From NCBI GenBank assembly GCA_026122225.1, contig JANEZZ010002762.1:62001-126000 (forward strand): a stretch of 64,000 nt of DNA. The letters run 5' to 3'. The notes under the pieces are model-generated. The model was not told the origin of the DNA, ran no database searches, and saw only the letters and a list, made by a program, of their open reading frames with translations. Source of the DNA: Heloderma charlesbogerti. Its lineage: Eukaryota; Chordata; Lepidosauria; Squamata; Helodermatidae. Shown piece after piece: positions 12,095 through 23,012 of the stretch. Position numbers and translations under genes: made by a program. The stretch's first letter is position 1; every line of letters begins with the position of its first letter.

Positions 12095-12500
12095 CAGCCT
12101 AGATGGCGCCCTTGAGGTGCTTCTACCATCCAAGATCAGGTGGGTAATGACCAGAGATAGGGCCTTTTTAGCAGTGGCACCCTTGTCAAAACAGAACCCC
12201 TCGGGCCCCTCACCCAGCACCCTGAGGAATTCTAAACACCTAGTTAAGACTCTCCTATTTAACCAGCTTTTAATGAACCAACAAGTTTCAAGTGTCTCTA
12301 TAATCAATGGTGATGCAAGCTTCTTTCCCTGCAAGCATTTCCTGACTAAGGACTAAATTCCAGCCACTGTTATATAGATGCTTCTGTTTTTATGTGTGTG
12401 GGGGGGTTGTATTTTAATTCGTTGTATGTTGCTCTACTATCTCTCAATGTGGAGTGGATTATAAATCCTAAAATAAATAAGTAAATAAATAAATAAATTA
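12095..12500 (+). mobile_element. L2-type LINE 3' end
   Basis: GGGCCTTTTTAGCAGTGGCA, AGACTCTCCTATTTAACCAG and a tail of (AAAT)n at 12,470-12,498. Confidence 0.6.
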
Positions 12501-12623
12501 CATGCTATCTCTGCTTTTTTCCTAAAGCTCAATTTTTTCCTTCTCCTCTCATATGTTTTAATGCAACCTAATCTTTAACCAAGTAGGGCCTCTCTAAATA
12601 TAAATGTTTAGAGTAATAAAACA

Positions 12624-12670
12624 GATGGATGGATGGATGGATGGATGGATGGATGGATGGATGGATGGAT
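12624..12670. repeat. (GATG)n microsatellite
   Basis: About 11 units, about 65 bp before the BovB target duplication. Confidence 0.97.
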
Positions 12671-12747
12671 AGAAGTGACTCTCCAGTCTTCCATCAAATC
12701 CATACATTCTGTTCACCAAAGACTGAAGCTGCATTCCAAACACACTT

Positions 12748-15700
12748 TGTTGTTGTTGTTCAGTCGTTCAGTCGTGTCCGACTCTTCGTGACCCCATGGA
12801 CCAGAGCACGCCAGGCCTTCCTGTCCTGCGCTCTCTCTCGGAGCGTGCTCAAGTTCATATTCATTGCATCAGTGATGCTATCGAGCCATCTCATCCTCTG
12901 CCGTCCCCTTCTCCTTTTGCCTTCAGTCTTTCCCAGCATCAGGGTCTTTTCCAGGGAGTTTTCTCTTCGCATTAGGTGGCCAAAATATTGGAGCTTCAGC
13001 TTCAGTATCTGTCCTTCCAATGAGCACTCAGGGTTGATTTCCTTTAGGATGGACTGATTTGACCTCCTTGCAGTCCAGGGGACTCGTAAGAGTCTTCTCC
13101 AGCACCACAGTTCGAAAGCATCAATTCTTCGGCGCTCAGCCTTCCTTATAGTCCAGGTCTCACAGCCATACATTACTACTGGGAAAACCATAGCTTTGAT
13201 TAGACGGACCTTTGTCGGCAAGGTGATGTCTCTGCTTCTTACTATGCTGTCTAGGCTGGCCATAGCTTTCCTCCCAAGGAGCAAGCGTCTTTTAATTTCA
13301 TGGCTACAGTCACCGTCTGCGGTGATCTTGGAGCCCAAGAAAGTAAAATCTGTCACTACTTCCATTTCTTCCCCTTCCATATGCCAGGAAGTGATGGGGC
13401 TAGATGCCATGATCTTAGTTTTTTTAATGTTGAGTTTCAAACCAGCTTTTGCACTCTCCTCTTTCACCCTCAACAAGAGGCTCTTGAGATCCTCTTCGCT
13501 TTCTGCCATTAGGGTGGTATCATCTGCATATCGGAGGTTGTTGATAATTCTCCCAGCAATCTTAATTCCGACCTCTGATTCACCCAACCCGGCATTTCTC
13601 ATGATGTACTCTGCATATAAGTTAAATAAGCAGGGTGACAATATGCAGCCTTGTCATACTCCTTTCCCAATTTTGAACCAATCAGTTGTTCCATGTCTGG
13701 TTCTTACTGTTGCTTCTTGACCCTCGTACAGGTTTCTCAGGAGACAGGTAAGGTGGTCTGGTACTCCCATCACTTTAAGAATTTGCCACAGTTTGTTGTG
13801 ATCCACACCATCAAAGGCTTTAGCGTAGTCAATGAAGCAGAAATAGACGTTTTTCTGGAATTCTCTTGCTTTCTCCATGATGCAGCGAATGTTGGCGATT
13901 TGATCTCTAGTTCCTCTGCCTCTTCGAAACCCAGCTTGTACTTCCGGTAGTTCTCGGTTCGCATACTGCTGAAGCCTAGCTTGTAGGATTTTGAGCATCA
14001 CCTTGCTGGCATGTGAAATGAGCGCAATTGTACGGTAGTTTGAACACTCTTTGGCGTTGCTCTTCTTTGGAATTGGAATGTAAACTGACCTTTTCCAGTC
14101 TTGCGGCCATTGTTGAGTGTTCCAAATTTGTTGGCATATTGAATGCAGCACTTTAACAACATCATCTTTTAGGATTTTAAATAGCTCAGCTGGAATACTG
14201 TCATCTCCACTAGCTTTGTTGTTAGTAATGCTTCCTAAGGCCCTCTTGACTTCACTTTCTAGGATGTCCGGCTCAAGTTCAGTGACCGCACTATCATGGC
14301 TATCAGGGACATTCAGATCTTTCCTGTATCGTTCTTCTGTGTATTCTTGCCACCTCTTCTTAATCTCATCTGCTTCTGTTAAGTCCCTGCCTTCTTTGTC
14401 CTTTATCATGCCAGTCTTTGCACAAAACGTTCCCTTGAGATCTCCGATTTTCTTGAAGAGATCTCTAGTCTTTCCCATTCTGTTGTTTTCCTCGATTTCT
14501 TTGCATTGTTCATTTAAGAAGGCCTTCTTGTCTCTCCTTGCTATTCCCTGGAACTCTGCATTCAGTTGGATATATCTTCCCCTTTCTCCCTTGCTTTTCG
14601 CTTCCCTTCTTTCCTCAGCTACTTGTAAAGCCTCATCAGACAGCCACTTGGCTTTCTTGCATTTCTTTTTCTTTGGGATGGATTTCGTTGCTGCCTCCTG
14701 AACAATGTTACGGACCTCCGTCCATAGTTCCTCAGGCACTCTATCTATCAGGTCTAATCCCTTAAATCTATTCCTCACCTCCACTGTGTATTCATAAGGG
14801 ATATGATTTAGGTCATACCTGAATGGTTTAGTGGTTTTCCCGACGTTCTTCAATTTAAGCCGAAATTTTGCAACAGGAAGCTCATGATCTGAGCTACAGT
14901 CAGCTCCAGGTCTTGTTTTTACTGACTCTATAGAGCTTCTCCATCTTTGGCTGCAAAGGACATAATCAATCTGATTTCGATATTGACCATCTGGTGATGT
15001 CCATGTGTAGAGTCGTCTCCTGTGCTGTTGGAAAAGAGTGTTTGCTATGATCAGCATGTTCTCTTGGCAAAACTCTATTAGCCTTTGCCCTGCTTCGTTT
15101 TGTACACCAAGGCCATGCCTGCCTGTTATCCCGGTGATTTCTTGACTTCCTACTTTAGCATTCCAATCCCCTATGATGAAGAGGACATCTTTTTTGGGTG
15201 TTAGTTCTAGAAGGTGTTGTAGGTCTTCATAGAACCGATCAACCTCAGCTTCTTCGGCATCAGTGGTTGGGGCATAGACTTGAATTACTGTGATGTTGAA
15301 TGGTTTGCCTTGGATTCGTACTGAGATCATTCTATCGTTTTTAAGGTTGTACCCCAGTACTGCTTTTCCCACCCTTTTGTTGACTATGAGTGCTACTCCA
15401 TTTCTTCTAAGGGATTCTTGCCCACAATAGTAGATATGATGGTCACCTGAATTAAATTCGCCCATGCCTGTCCATTTGAGTTCGCTGATTCCCAAGATGT
15501 CGATGTTCAATCTTGCCATCTCATGTTTGACCACCTCCAACTTACCTTGATTCATTGATCTGACATTCCAGGTTCCTAAACAATATTGTTCTTTACAGCA
15601 TCGGATTTTCTTTTCACCACCAGACACATCCACAGCTGAGTGTCCTTTCGGCTTTGGCCCAGCCAAAGCACTCTTTCTGGCGCTACTTGGAAATACCCTC

Positions 15701-15968
15701 TGCTCTTCCCCAGTAGTATATTGGACACCTTCCGACCTGAGGGGCTCATCTTCCGGCGTCATATCTTTTAGCCTTGTGTTACGTTCCATGGGGTTTTCTT
15801 GGCAAGAATACTGGAGTGGGTTGCCATTTCCTTCTCCAGTGGACCACATTTTGTCAGAACTCTCTGCCATGACCTGTCCGTCTTGGGTGGCCCTGCACGG
15901 CATAGCTTATGGCTTCACTAGGTTACACAAGCCCCTTCGCCACAACAAGGCAGTGATCCATGAAGGGG
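12748..15968 (-). mobile_element. Full-length RTE-BovB LINE, antisense in CACNA1H intron
   Basis: A complete ~3.2-kb BovB element. It is flanked by a perfect 12-bp direct repeat CCAAACACACTT at 12,736-12,747 and 15,969-15,980, the target-site duplication. The 3' end is the GTTGTTGTT-rich tail next to 12,748. The 5' untranslated part is about 65 bp. The insertion interrupts a short squamate MITE whose halves flank the duplications (AAGCTGCATTCC on the left, ACCTGGGAGTAAATCCCAT on the right). It lies antisense to the channel gene. Confidence 0.93.
12760..15903 (-). pseudogene. BovB endonuclease-reverse transcriptase ORF with one TGA
   Basis: A single frame runs from an ATG at 15,903 to a stop at 12,760, about 1,047 codons, broken only by one in-frame TGA at 13,654-13,656. 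Residues from about 105 form an APE-type endonuclease (GTWNVRSMN, GDWNAKVG and SDHELP motifs). The reverse transcriptase follows, with FIDYAKAFD near residue 690 and the YADD catalytic box near 790, and the C-terminus contains the Cys/Trp-rich FELWCWRRLLRVPWTARRS segment. The TGA falls in the conserved GVRQGC box, where CGA (Arg) would be expected. The enzyme would normally reverse transcribe its own RNA at a nicked target. Confidence 0.9.
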
Positions 15969-16154
15969 CCAAACACACTTACCTGGGAGTAAATCCCATC
16001 GAACTCAGTGGGACTTATGTCTGTGAAGAAATGCACAGGGTTGCCCTGTTAGTGCAACTATTCCATGCCATTAAGACTGGACGTCTCCTGCGCGGCTCTC
16101 AAACCCTCAGCTCTCGTCATCTTTTGCCCCTCCTTCCTGTTTCTGCCCTCTTAG

Positions 16155-16288
16155 GTGGAACCAGCTGGATCTGGCCATTGTCCTGCTCTCCATCATGGGC
16201 ATCACCCTGGAGGAGATCGAAATGAATGCCGCGCTCCCCATCAATCCCACCATTATCCGCATCATGAGGGTGCTGAGAATTGCACGAG
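16155..16288 (+). CDS. CACNA1H: CACNA1H exon: IVS3 and start of IVS4 voltage sensor
   Basis: The exon opens with the G that completes the split Arg codon (acceptor AG 16,153-16,154), then 44 residues [10 protein letters not shown]...RIAR and one base of a split Val codon; donor GT 16,289. [20 protein letters not shown] is S3. [14 protein letters not shown] starts S4, with Arg at every third position, the gating charges of the voltage sensor. The upstream 4.5-kb intron contains a full-length antisense BovB element whose edge lies only about 190 bp from this exon. Confidence 0.95.
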
Positions 16289-16329
16289 GTGAGAGCCGGG
16301 GCTGGATGGGGGTCTCGATGAACACACAA

Positions 16330-16601
16330 GGCGACCACTGGTCCATTTATGGTCCAACTGGAAAACCCTCCCCTGTGCAGTGCAGGAGACAGAACATGTG
16401 GCCGCTTTCAAACGCCTCCTCAAAACGCACCTTTTCACCCAGGCCTTCCCTGGTCATAACTGCTGTCGGGTTTTACTTTGGCTTTACATGCTACTTTTAA
16501 ACTTTTAAAAGCCTTATATTATGCTTTATTGTGTTGTATTTTATGGTTTTAATTGTTGTGAACTGCCCAGAAAGCCTCGGCTGTTGGGCAGTATATAAAT
16601 G

Positions 16602-16653
<52 letters not shown>

Positions 16654-16655
16654 TA
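16330..16655 (+). mobile_element. L2-type LINE 3' end with (ATT)n tail
   Basis: CAAACGCCTCCTCAAAACGC, CACCTTTTCACCCAGGCCTT, AACTGCCCAGAAAGCCTCGG and GGGCAGTATATAAATGC, ending in (ATT)n at 16,604-16,653. It starts 40 bp after a coding exon. Confidence 0.7.
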
Positions 16656-16689
16656 TAGTACAATCCTATACAATCCCAGGCATTTAGAG

Positions 16690-16876
16690 ACCAATTTCTA
16701 GACTTTTATGGCTGGTTTATTGATTCTTGTGCTGTTTGTTGTTTTGCATTGTATCCTATTATATTTTTTAAAATAGTTGCATTTTATATTTTTAACTTTT
16801 CTATGGCATTTTAGCCTTTTAACTGTTTGTAATCCACCCAGAAAACGTTAGTTATTGGGCAGATTAGAAATCTAAT

Positions 16877-16908
<32 letters not shown>
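16690..16908 (+). mobile_element. L2-type 3' UTR with (GAT)n tail
   Basis: TTTGTAATCCACCCAGAAAA and GGGCAGATTAGAAATCTAAT precede (GAT)n at 16,876-16,908. A squamate MITE half (TCTACTCAGAAGTAAGCCCC) follows to about 16,955. Confidence 0.6.
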
Positions 16909-17186
16909 TCTACTCAGAAGTAAGCCCCACTGAATTCAGTGGGACTCACACCCAGGTGAGTGTTTATAGCAGGGGCCCTTGGCCTAATTTCAAAAGCCCT
17001 CTGCAAGTGATCCGTTGAGACCGTTGGCAAGGACCAGAGAGATGTTTCGAAGAAGCTTAAATGCAAAGCACAAAAGCAACACCCCTCTGCTATTATTAGT
17101 CTCAAGCATCTTGTATTCAAATGTAGGCTTTCTCTGATCATGGAGGTTCCATTGTTCCTTGTCTCCACTTTGCCTTCCCTTTCTAG

Positions 17187-17257
17187 TGCTGAAGCTGCTC
17201 AAAATGGCCACAGGAATGAGGGCGTTGCTGGATACGGTGGTCCAGGCCCTTCCCCAG
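17187..17257 (+). CDS. CACNA1H: CACNA1H exon: end of IVS4 and S4-S5 linker
   Basis: A short exon: two bases complete Val, then 23 residues LKLLKMATGMRALLDTVVQALPQ, with acceptor AG 17,185-17,186 and donor GT 17,258. It holds the last Lys gating charges of S4 and the S4-S5 linker that couples sensor movement to the pore. The sequence agrees residue for residue with the Cav3.2 segment as I remember it. The ends are in the phase expected from the flanking exons. Confidence 0.95.
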
Positions 17258-17339
17258 GTAAGCCTGGAGACCTGGCTCCACCAGGACACCGTAGCTTTGA
17301 ATCTTTCCTCTGCGGTCTTTGTCTTTGTGGGGCCTTTGT

Positions 17340-17470
17340 TTCTAAAAGAAAAAAAACCTGGCCGCCATATTCTAAAATTGCACAAAGGGATCCTCCGTCA
17401 ACGCAGAACTTTGTTTCTACAAGAATGACTTCATTTTTACCTCTTCTCTGCCTATCCCTTTTCCTTGTGT
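17340..17470 (+). repeat. Dispersed repeat shared with 7.4 kb
   Basis: ATTCTAAAATTGCACAAAGG, GATCCTCCGTCAACGCAGAA and TTACCTCTTCTCTGCC align with the reverse complement of 7,470-7,560. Confidence 0.55.
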
Positions 17471-17481
17471 GCCGTGTGGAG

Positions 17482-17733
17482 AGCCAGCATGGTGTAGTGG
17501 TGAGAGTGCTGGACCGAGAGCTGGGAGATCCAGGTTCTAGTCCCCACTCGGCCATGGAAGCTCACTGGGCAACTCTGGGCCAGTCACAGACTCTCAGCCC
17601 AATCCACCTCACAGGGTTGTTGTTCTGAGGATAAAATGGAGAGGAGGAGGATCATGTAAGCCGCCTTGAGTTCCTTGCAGGAGGGAAAAAGGCAGGATAT
17701 AAATGCAATGAATGAATGAATGAATGAATGAAT
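17482..17733 (+). mobile_element. tRNA-derived SINE, second squamate type
   Basis: GAGAGCCAGCATGGTGTAGT, GGTTCTAGTCCCCACTCGGC, GGGCCAGTCACAGACTCTCA, CACAGGGTTGTTG and AAGCCGCCTTGAGTTCC in order, ending in (AATG)n. It is a different family from the Sauria SINE. Confidence 0.82.
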
Positions 17734-17943
17734 GTGGTTTTAGATTGTAAGCCTTCAGGGGCAGGGACCTTCTTGTTTAACTGATTGTTTCTAAGCCACT
17801 CCAGGAGCCTGCATTCAACTAAAGGCTTAACACAGGGATGGGCAATGTGTAGCTCTCCAGATGTTTTGGCTAAAAACATCTGGAGGACCACAAGATGCCC
17901 AGCCTTGGCTTAGCAGATGACTGCAGGGGTCAACTGTGTATCT

Positions 17944-18077
17944 CAGCCTTCCGCAAACTGGTGCCCTCCAGATGTGCTGGACTGCAACTCCCAGCATGCC
18001 CCAGCCAGCATGGATGGCTGGGCATGCTGGGAGTTGTAATCCAACACATCTGGAGGGCACCAGGTTGAGGGAGGCTG
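17944..18077. mobile_element. Palindromic MITE, same family
   Basis: Halves TGGTGCCCTCCAGATGTGCT and AACACATCTGGAGGGCACCA fold together through ATGCCCCAGCC/GGCTGGGCAT. The flanks GTGTATCT and GAGTATCT match at 7 of 8. A shorter relative lies at 17,833-17,912. Confidence 0.8.
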
Positions 18078-18374
18078 GAGTATCTGAAAGTAAAGACAGA
18101 TGTAACACTTAAACAGTGGTCCCTGACAGGTACTTAACTTATTGGTGTGAACCTGACTTCACTTTACAAATCGTCTTATACGAACACCTCTACCAGCATG
18201 TCTAATGATGTTGATGACGGTACTCTGCCTCTCTTTCTTTCTTTCTTTCTTTCTTAAAGCATCAGACATGTATTTATCCTTTCATCTGCTACTGTGTTGT
18301 TGTTGTTGTTGTTGTTGTTTGTTTGTGAACACTTTTTAAAACATTTACAAAACTACTTTTGGGGTTGGGGTGTG

Positions 18375-18495
18375 GTGTTTTTGTGATGACATGGATGCTA
18401 GCCAATTGGCACTGTCTGTGACAGCCAAGTATCCCCCATTCAATATGAAACATCGCAAAAAGTTGCAGAACAGGTATTTTTTAAAAGCTTATCTC
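18375..18495 (+). repeat. Old dispersed repeat shared with 40.7 kb
   Basis: GATGCTAGCCAATTGGCACT and CCCCCATTCAATATGAAACA correspond to the reverse complement of 40,670-40,800 (GGTACTAGCCAGTCAGCACT, CCCCATTCATAGTGAAACAT). Confidence 0.5.
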
Positions 18496-19127
18496 CAGAA
18501 GAGAAGATGGCATCTTTGGGCAGAAGAGGATGAGGGCACTTCCAACACGCCCTCACCCCCCCCCAAAAAAATGTTACATCATCTTTCATCCCCAGATCAG
18601 GATTTTCCTTGCAATCAGTGCAAATCAAGCCATTTCCAAGGAATTGTTTTCCAAACTGCATGTAGAATCAAGGTTCCATTGGCTTATCCTCAATTTAAAA
18701 TTATTTGAACTCAACACCCGGGTAGATTAATAGAAATTATGCCTATCAAAAAGATTTAAAGCTTTTTAAAAAAACAACAACAATGCTTCTGTAGAATGCA
18801 CATAAATGAAAGACAGAAAGATATACCACTTCTTTGTCTCCAGAACGCTGTAGACCAGATGTTTTGTGGCAAGAAATATGTGAAGAACTCCCTATTCTCT
18901 GGTTCATTCCACTGGAAGACATGAGTAGCAGTTTGCTGCTGTCAAGGAGCTTTAACTCTCCTAACATCTGCAGCGAGGGATGAAATGAAAAAGATGAATG
19001 CTTTTGGAAGGACGCTTACAGACAGGGCTTAGCAACTGCTGTGCAGGCACATCCTATGTGAAGAAGTCATGCCAACTTGATGAATGCGGATGGCATAAAA
19101 TGTTCAGAATTTTGCATTGGAACAGAA

Positions 19128-19213
19128 GAGCCTTCCCCAGCAGCCATGCTGGCTGGAGGATGATGGGGGTTGTAGTCCAACCATCTGGAGGGTACCAGGT
19201 TGGGGATGGCTGG
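19128..19213. mobile_element. Half of a palindromic MITE
   Basis: CCATGCTGGCTGGAGGATGA, GGGTTGTAGTCCAACCATCT and ACCAGGTTGGGGATGGCTGG form the right half of the family. Confidence 0.65.
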
Positions 19214-19372
19214 AATAAAAAGTGCTGTGAGCAGGAGTAGCTCAAACTAGACTGGGGCCAAAAGTCTGAAAAGTCAAACGTCCAGCCAATATTCGGGGGG
19301 GGGCAAAAGTGGGGGTGACACTGCCTTCCCTCTTTCACATTCTCAGGGTGGAAGAGAATTTTGTAGGTGAAG

Positions 19373-19646
19373 TGCAAAATTCACTGGCAGAAAGCCAAAA
19401 GAGAACAAATTCTCAGAGGTGCCAATGTGTAATTTCTTTATTTTAAACCCAGTGCGTTTTGGAAACTGGCTCCTTTGTCAGGGGCAATCTTATCAAATGC
19501 AAACGCTGCAGACAAACTCAGTCTCTGAAACGCATCAGACTTAAAATAAACAAATTACACCTTGACACCTCTGAGTATTTGTTCTCTTTTGGCTTTTCAT
19601 TCATTCCGGGTGTGTCCCTTCTGGTTTTCGTTTGCAAAATTCACTG
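19373..19646. mobile_element. Foldback element with 14-bp target duplication
   Basis: 56-bp arms at 19,391-19,446 and 19,541-19,596 are about 90% reverse complements (AAAGCCAAAAGAGAACAAAT against ATTTGTTCTCTTTTGGCTTT). The loop contains a weaker inverted pair around TGCGTTTT and GAAACGCA. The direct repeat TGCAAAATTCACTG occurs at 19,373-19,386 and 19,633-19,646. Confidence 0.7.
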
Positions 19647-19659
19647 ACACGCTCCCTGC

Positions 19660-21035
19660 TTCTCAGTGCGTATCATTTTGTTTTCCCCCAAATGCCCCTT
19701 GGAAGGATGATACCTGGGGGGGTTGGTTTGGAGCATGCCTGGTGAAAGCTCAGAAGCCCGAAGAGTGTGTGAGGGATAGGGATAGGAGAGCCCCCTGCCC
19801 GGCTCATCAATGTATTTCCCAAGAAACTGGGAATAATAACACCATTCCTGAGCCAACCCAAATTCACCCACCTCTGAACCCCCAATCCTTTGCCCTCCCA
19901 TCCACCTACCCAGCCCTCTTCCCTCCTTGCACCGATCCCCCAGCCCCCTCCCCTCCCACTGGACTGGGCTGGTGATAACAGCTATATATCCTCTCTATCC
20001 AACTTTAGGCACGCAGCACAGTTATATGCCAGGTGAGGTGTCCGAAGCAGGCCATGGGAAGTGTAATTTCCCCAGGGCAATATCAGTAGCCCTGGGGAAA
20101 ACTACATTTCCAAGGGGCTACCAAGCGGACCTTGGGGCCTCTCACACTGCTTCAATCCAAGGCAAGCATTTCCCTCTTGCAAGAGCAGTTCAGATTGTAA
20201 TCCAAGCTGGAGAAGAACTTTTCCCTCATTGCCTTCATTACTGCCTCCTGCCCACATACTTCTCCAAAAGCGAGGAAGCAGGGTATCTCCTCTCTGTCCC
20301 CTGACCCGCTGCTTGAACACTGCTGCAGCAGTGTCTCTGGTTCCAGGGGCCCTAGGATATGTCATTTTCCCATAGCTCCCAAGTCCTTTATATGGATGTC
20401 AGGCCTCCCCTAACAGGGTGAGTTCTCCTGTCTGGAGGTGAGGGTGGACCTTTAGCACCTTGCATTCTTCCTCGCACCATGATTCCCCAAAGCAGCTTCA
20501 TATGCAAGCCAGATAGTGTGTTTACTCGCATAAATTTTTAGGACGGAGATTTGCTCAGGATGGGATTCTGGTTTATTTTTTATTTGTTCAAGCTCAGAAT
20601 GTGCACACTTGTGCCCGAGGCAGAGTCTACTGCAACTTAGCACATTTGGGCTCAGAGAGAAATCATCCGTCCCCTTACACACCCTGTGCTGCTATTACAC
20701 AGTCCTATTTTCAAGCCGTCGTGCGGCAGCTGCCTCATCTCATCTCTGTTGCTGGGGATTCCCAGCAGGAGGCCGGCCATTTGCGGCTTTACTCAGTCAC
20801 CCAGAGGGCAGCAGAGGAAGGGCTGATGATTATTTATGATGGGATAATGCCCACTTACGCAATGTTCCCGGAGTCTCATCAAGCAAAGAGCAGAAAGGGA
20901 CCAGCCTTGGGGTTCTTCAGCTGGTGGAGGCCTCCTTGCTTCTACTGGCAGTGAGACGCCCTTCACACAGGAGCTGTTTCAGGGTGGTATGAGCCCACCT
21001 ATGCAGAAGTGGAGAGCAAATGATGTCACCACAGT
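19660..21035. other. CACNA1H intron, mostly unrecognised
   Basis: A short hairpin TTTCCCCAGGGC/GCCCTGGGGAAA sits near 20,066-20,098. The stretch 20,510-20,900 shows no repeat similarity. No exon was found. Confidence 0.45.
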
Positions 21036-21039
21036 GGAA

Positions 21040-21482
21040 GAGCCCTAAATGGCTTGGGGCCAGGTTACCTGAAGGATGGTCTCCTGCCATATATACCTGC
21101 CCAGACCCTAAGATCATCTTCAGAGGCTCTCCTCTGGGTATCCCTACCCAGTGAGGCAAGGTGGGTGGCTACTAAGGGGAGGGCCTTTTCAGTGGTGGCC
21201 CCACATCTGTGGAATGCCCTTCTGGTATCTTTTTGCAGCCAGGTGAATGCTTCTTTACTTTTCCCAGGCTTTGTAGTCTTCAGTTTTAAAAATTGCCCCT
21301 GCGCGTTTTTAGACCTTTGTTCTACTCTTGGTTTTCCCGTTTTTGGCTTTGCTTTTATTCTGTTTTTTGTAAAAAAAAAAATATTATGTCTTACTACATT
21401 ATTATATTTGATGGTTTGGCGGGGGGAGTGTGAACTGCCCAGAGCGCTTCGGCTGTTGGGCTGTATAGAAATGCAATCTGTC
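21040..21482 (+). mobile_element. L2-type LINE 3' end
   Basis: GGAAGAGCCCTAAATGGCTT, GGGCCTTTTCAGTGGTGGCC, CATCTGTGGAATGCCCTTCT and AACTGCCCAGAGCGCTTCGG in the order of the L2 C-terminus and 3' UTR. Confidence 0.75.
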
Positions 21483-21814
21483 GTACAAGCCAGTCCCATG
21501 CAAACAGCCCCTGCAGGGAGAGCGTTGGGCACAAGGAGAGGACCTTGAACGGGGGGCTCCCAGCAGCCGCCCTGCAGCACCTTGCCACCTGGATCACACC
21601 CTGCGGTCTTCCCATTGCACTCCGAGGGCGCCAGCTGCACCCACCAGTCCCTGCAAAGCCCCACTCTGAAGGAAAGGCCACTACCTGCCCAGCGCCACAA
21701 GCCCAGCGCACCGGAGGATAATCTCAACCAGGGCGCATAGCTGGGCTTATTTTCAGCTGGGGGCGAGCGCCGAGGGGCTAGGCCAGGGAGGGGGAACGTG
21801 TGGCCCTCCAGATG

Positions 21815-22058
21815 TTGAGAGCCAGCGTGGTTTGGGACTAGGACTGGAGAGACGCGGGTTCAAGTCCCCACTCTGCCATGAAGTTCACCGGGTGGCTTGG
21901 GGCCAGCCACTGACTCTCTGCCCTAACCTACCTCGCAGGGTTGTTGTGAGTTTGAAATGGAGAGGAGGAGGATCATGTATGCCACCTTAGGTGCCCTGGA
22001 GGAAAAGGCAGGATATCAATGTAGCAAATACACTAATTAATTAATTAATTAATTAATT
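21815..22058 (+). mobile_element. tRNA-derived SINE, second squamate type
   Basis: GAGAGCCAGCGTGG...GGTTCAAGTCCCCACTCTGC...CAGGGTTGTTGTGAG with the same 3' body and a (TTAA)n tail at 22,033-22,058. Its start abuts half of a palindromic MITE, suggesting insertion into it. Confidence 0.8.
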
Positions 22059-22337
22059 GAAATGATCCGCATCATGATTCAAGCCCAAGGCAGAACACAT
22101 GATTCCAATGGCAACAGGAAGCTTTGAGCAACAGGTGAGGGACTTACTCTGAAGTCATGACCAGCACAAGCAGGCCACATCTGTGCTTGTTGCTTGGAGC
22201 TCAGGCAGGCATATCTGATCAATGGTTGCATGTATCATCGCATATACATGGAGTTCTTTCTCCTCGCAACTCGAGGCTAAGCCAGGGAGCCAGCAGAGGA
22301 GGCAACATTGACACCTCCACCCCACTGGATACCAAAC

Positions 22338-22480
22338 TGGAGCTTTCCTCAACTTGGTGCCCTCCAGACATGCTGGATTGCAAGGCCCATAATCCCCCAA
22401 CCACAGAGGCCTTTGGCTGGGGGTGATGAGAGTTGTAGTCCAAGCTGTCTGGAGGCACTAGGTTTGGGAAGGCTGCTTTA
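22338..22480. mobile_element. Palindromic MITE, same family
   Basis: CAACTTGGTGCCCTCCAGAC and TGTCTGGAGGCACTAGGTTT are the outer parts of a fold whose arms include AGAGTTGTAGTCCAAGC. It is followed by GGGAAGGCTG. Confidence 0.75.
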
Positions 22481-22610
22481 CAATGCAAAACAACAGGAAG
22501 ATCCATGTGACTGACAGACAGAAATAATAAGCTGCCTTTTATTTGGACTGATGCTGTTCGGCTTGCGACCTCAACATGCCTGACTCATGTTTAACGTTCT
22601 TCTTTTCTAG

Positions 22611-22689
22611 GTTGGGAACCTTGGCCTGCTTTTTATGCTCCTTTTTTTCATCTATGCCGCCCTCGGAGTGGAGTTGTTTGGAAAGTTGG
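22611..22689 (+). CDS. CACNA1H: CACNA1H exon: IVS5
   Basis: A phase-0 start (acceptor AG 22,609-22,610) encodes 26 residues, [20 protein letters not shown] then ELFGKL, and one base of a split Asp codon; donor GT 22,690. This is the outer pore helix S5 of repeat IV. The preceding intron is 5.35 kb and is filled with SINEs, palindromic MITEs and an L2 3' end. Confidence 0.95.
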
Positions 22690-23012
22690 GTGAGTCATCC
22701 TCTCTCGCGGTCTTTCTCGTTTTCCCGCTTCTGCGGCAATGCTCAAGGACTCTGTTATTACGCCAACCTGACTGTGTAGGGCAGGGGTGGGCAGCTTGTG
22801 GCCCTCCAGATGTTTTGGCCTACAGCTCCCATCATCCACCTGGTAGCGCAGTTTGTGTCTCAATCTAAAGCCAGAGTCTTGGGACTTTCAATCTGAGGGA
22901 GACACACATGGCGTGGCACCTTCCATACCTTCTTCCAAAGGACCCAACAATCGAAGGATGCCAGTTCCCGCCAAAGCCAAACGGCTCTGCCATCCAACAA
23001 GTGCCTTTGAAT

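Noticed and set aside
21065..21727. 220-codon minus-strand frame
   Set aside because: Antisense of an L2 3' end plus flank; no coherent protein.
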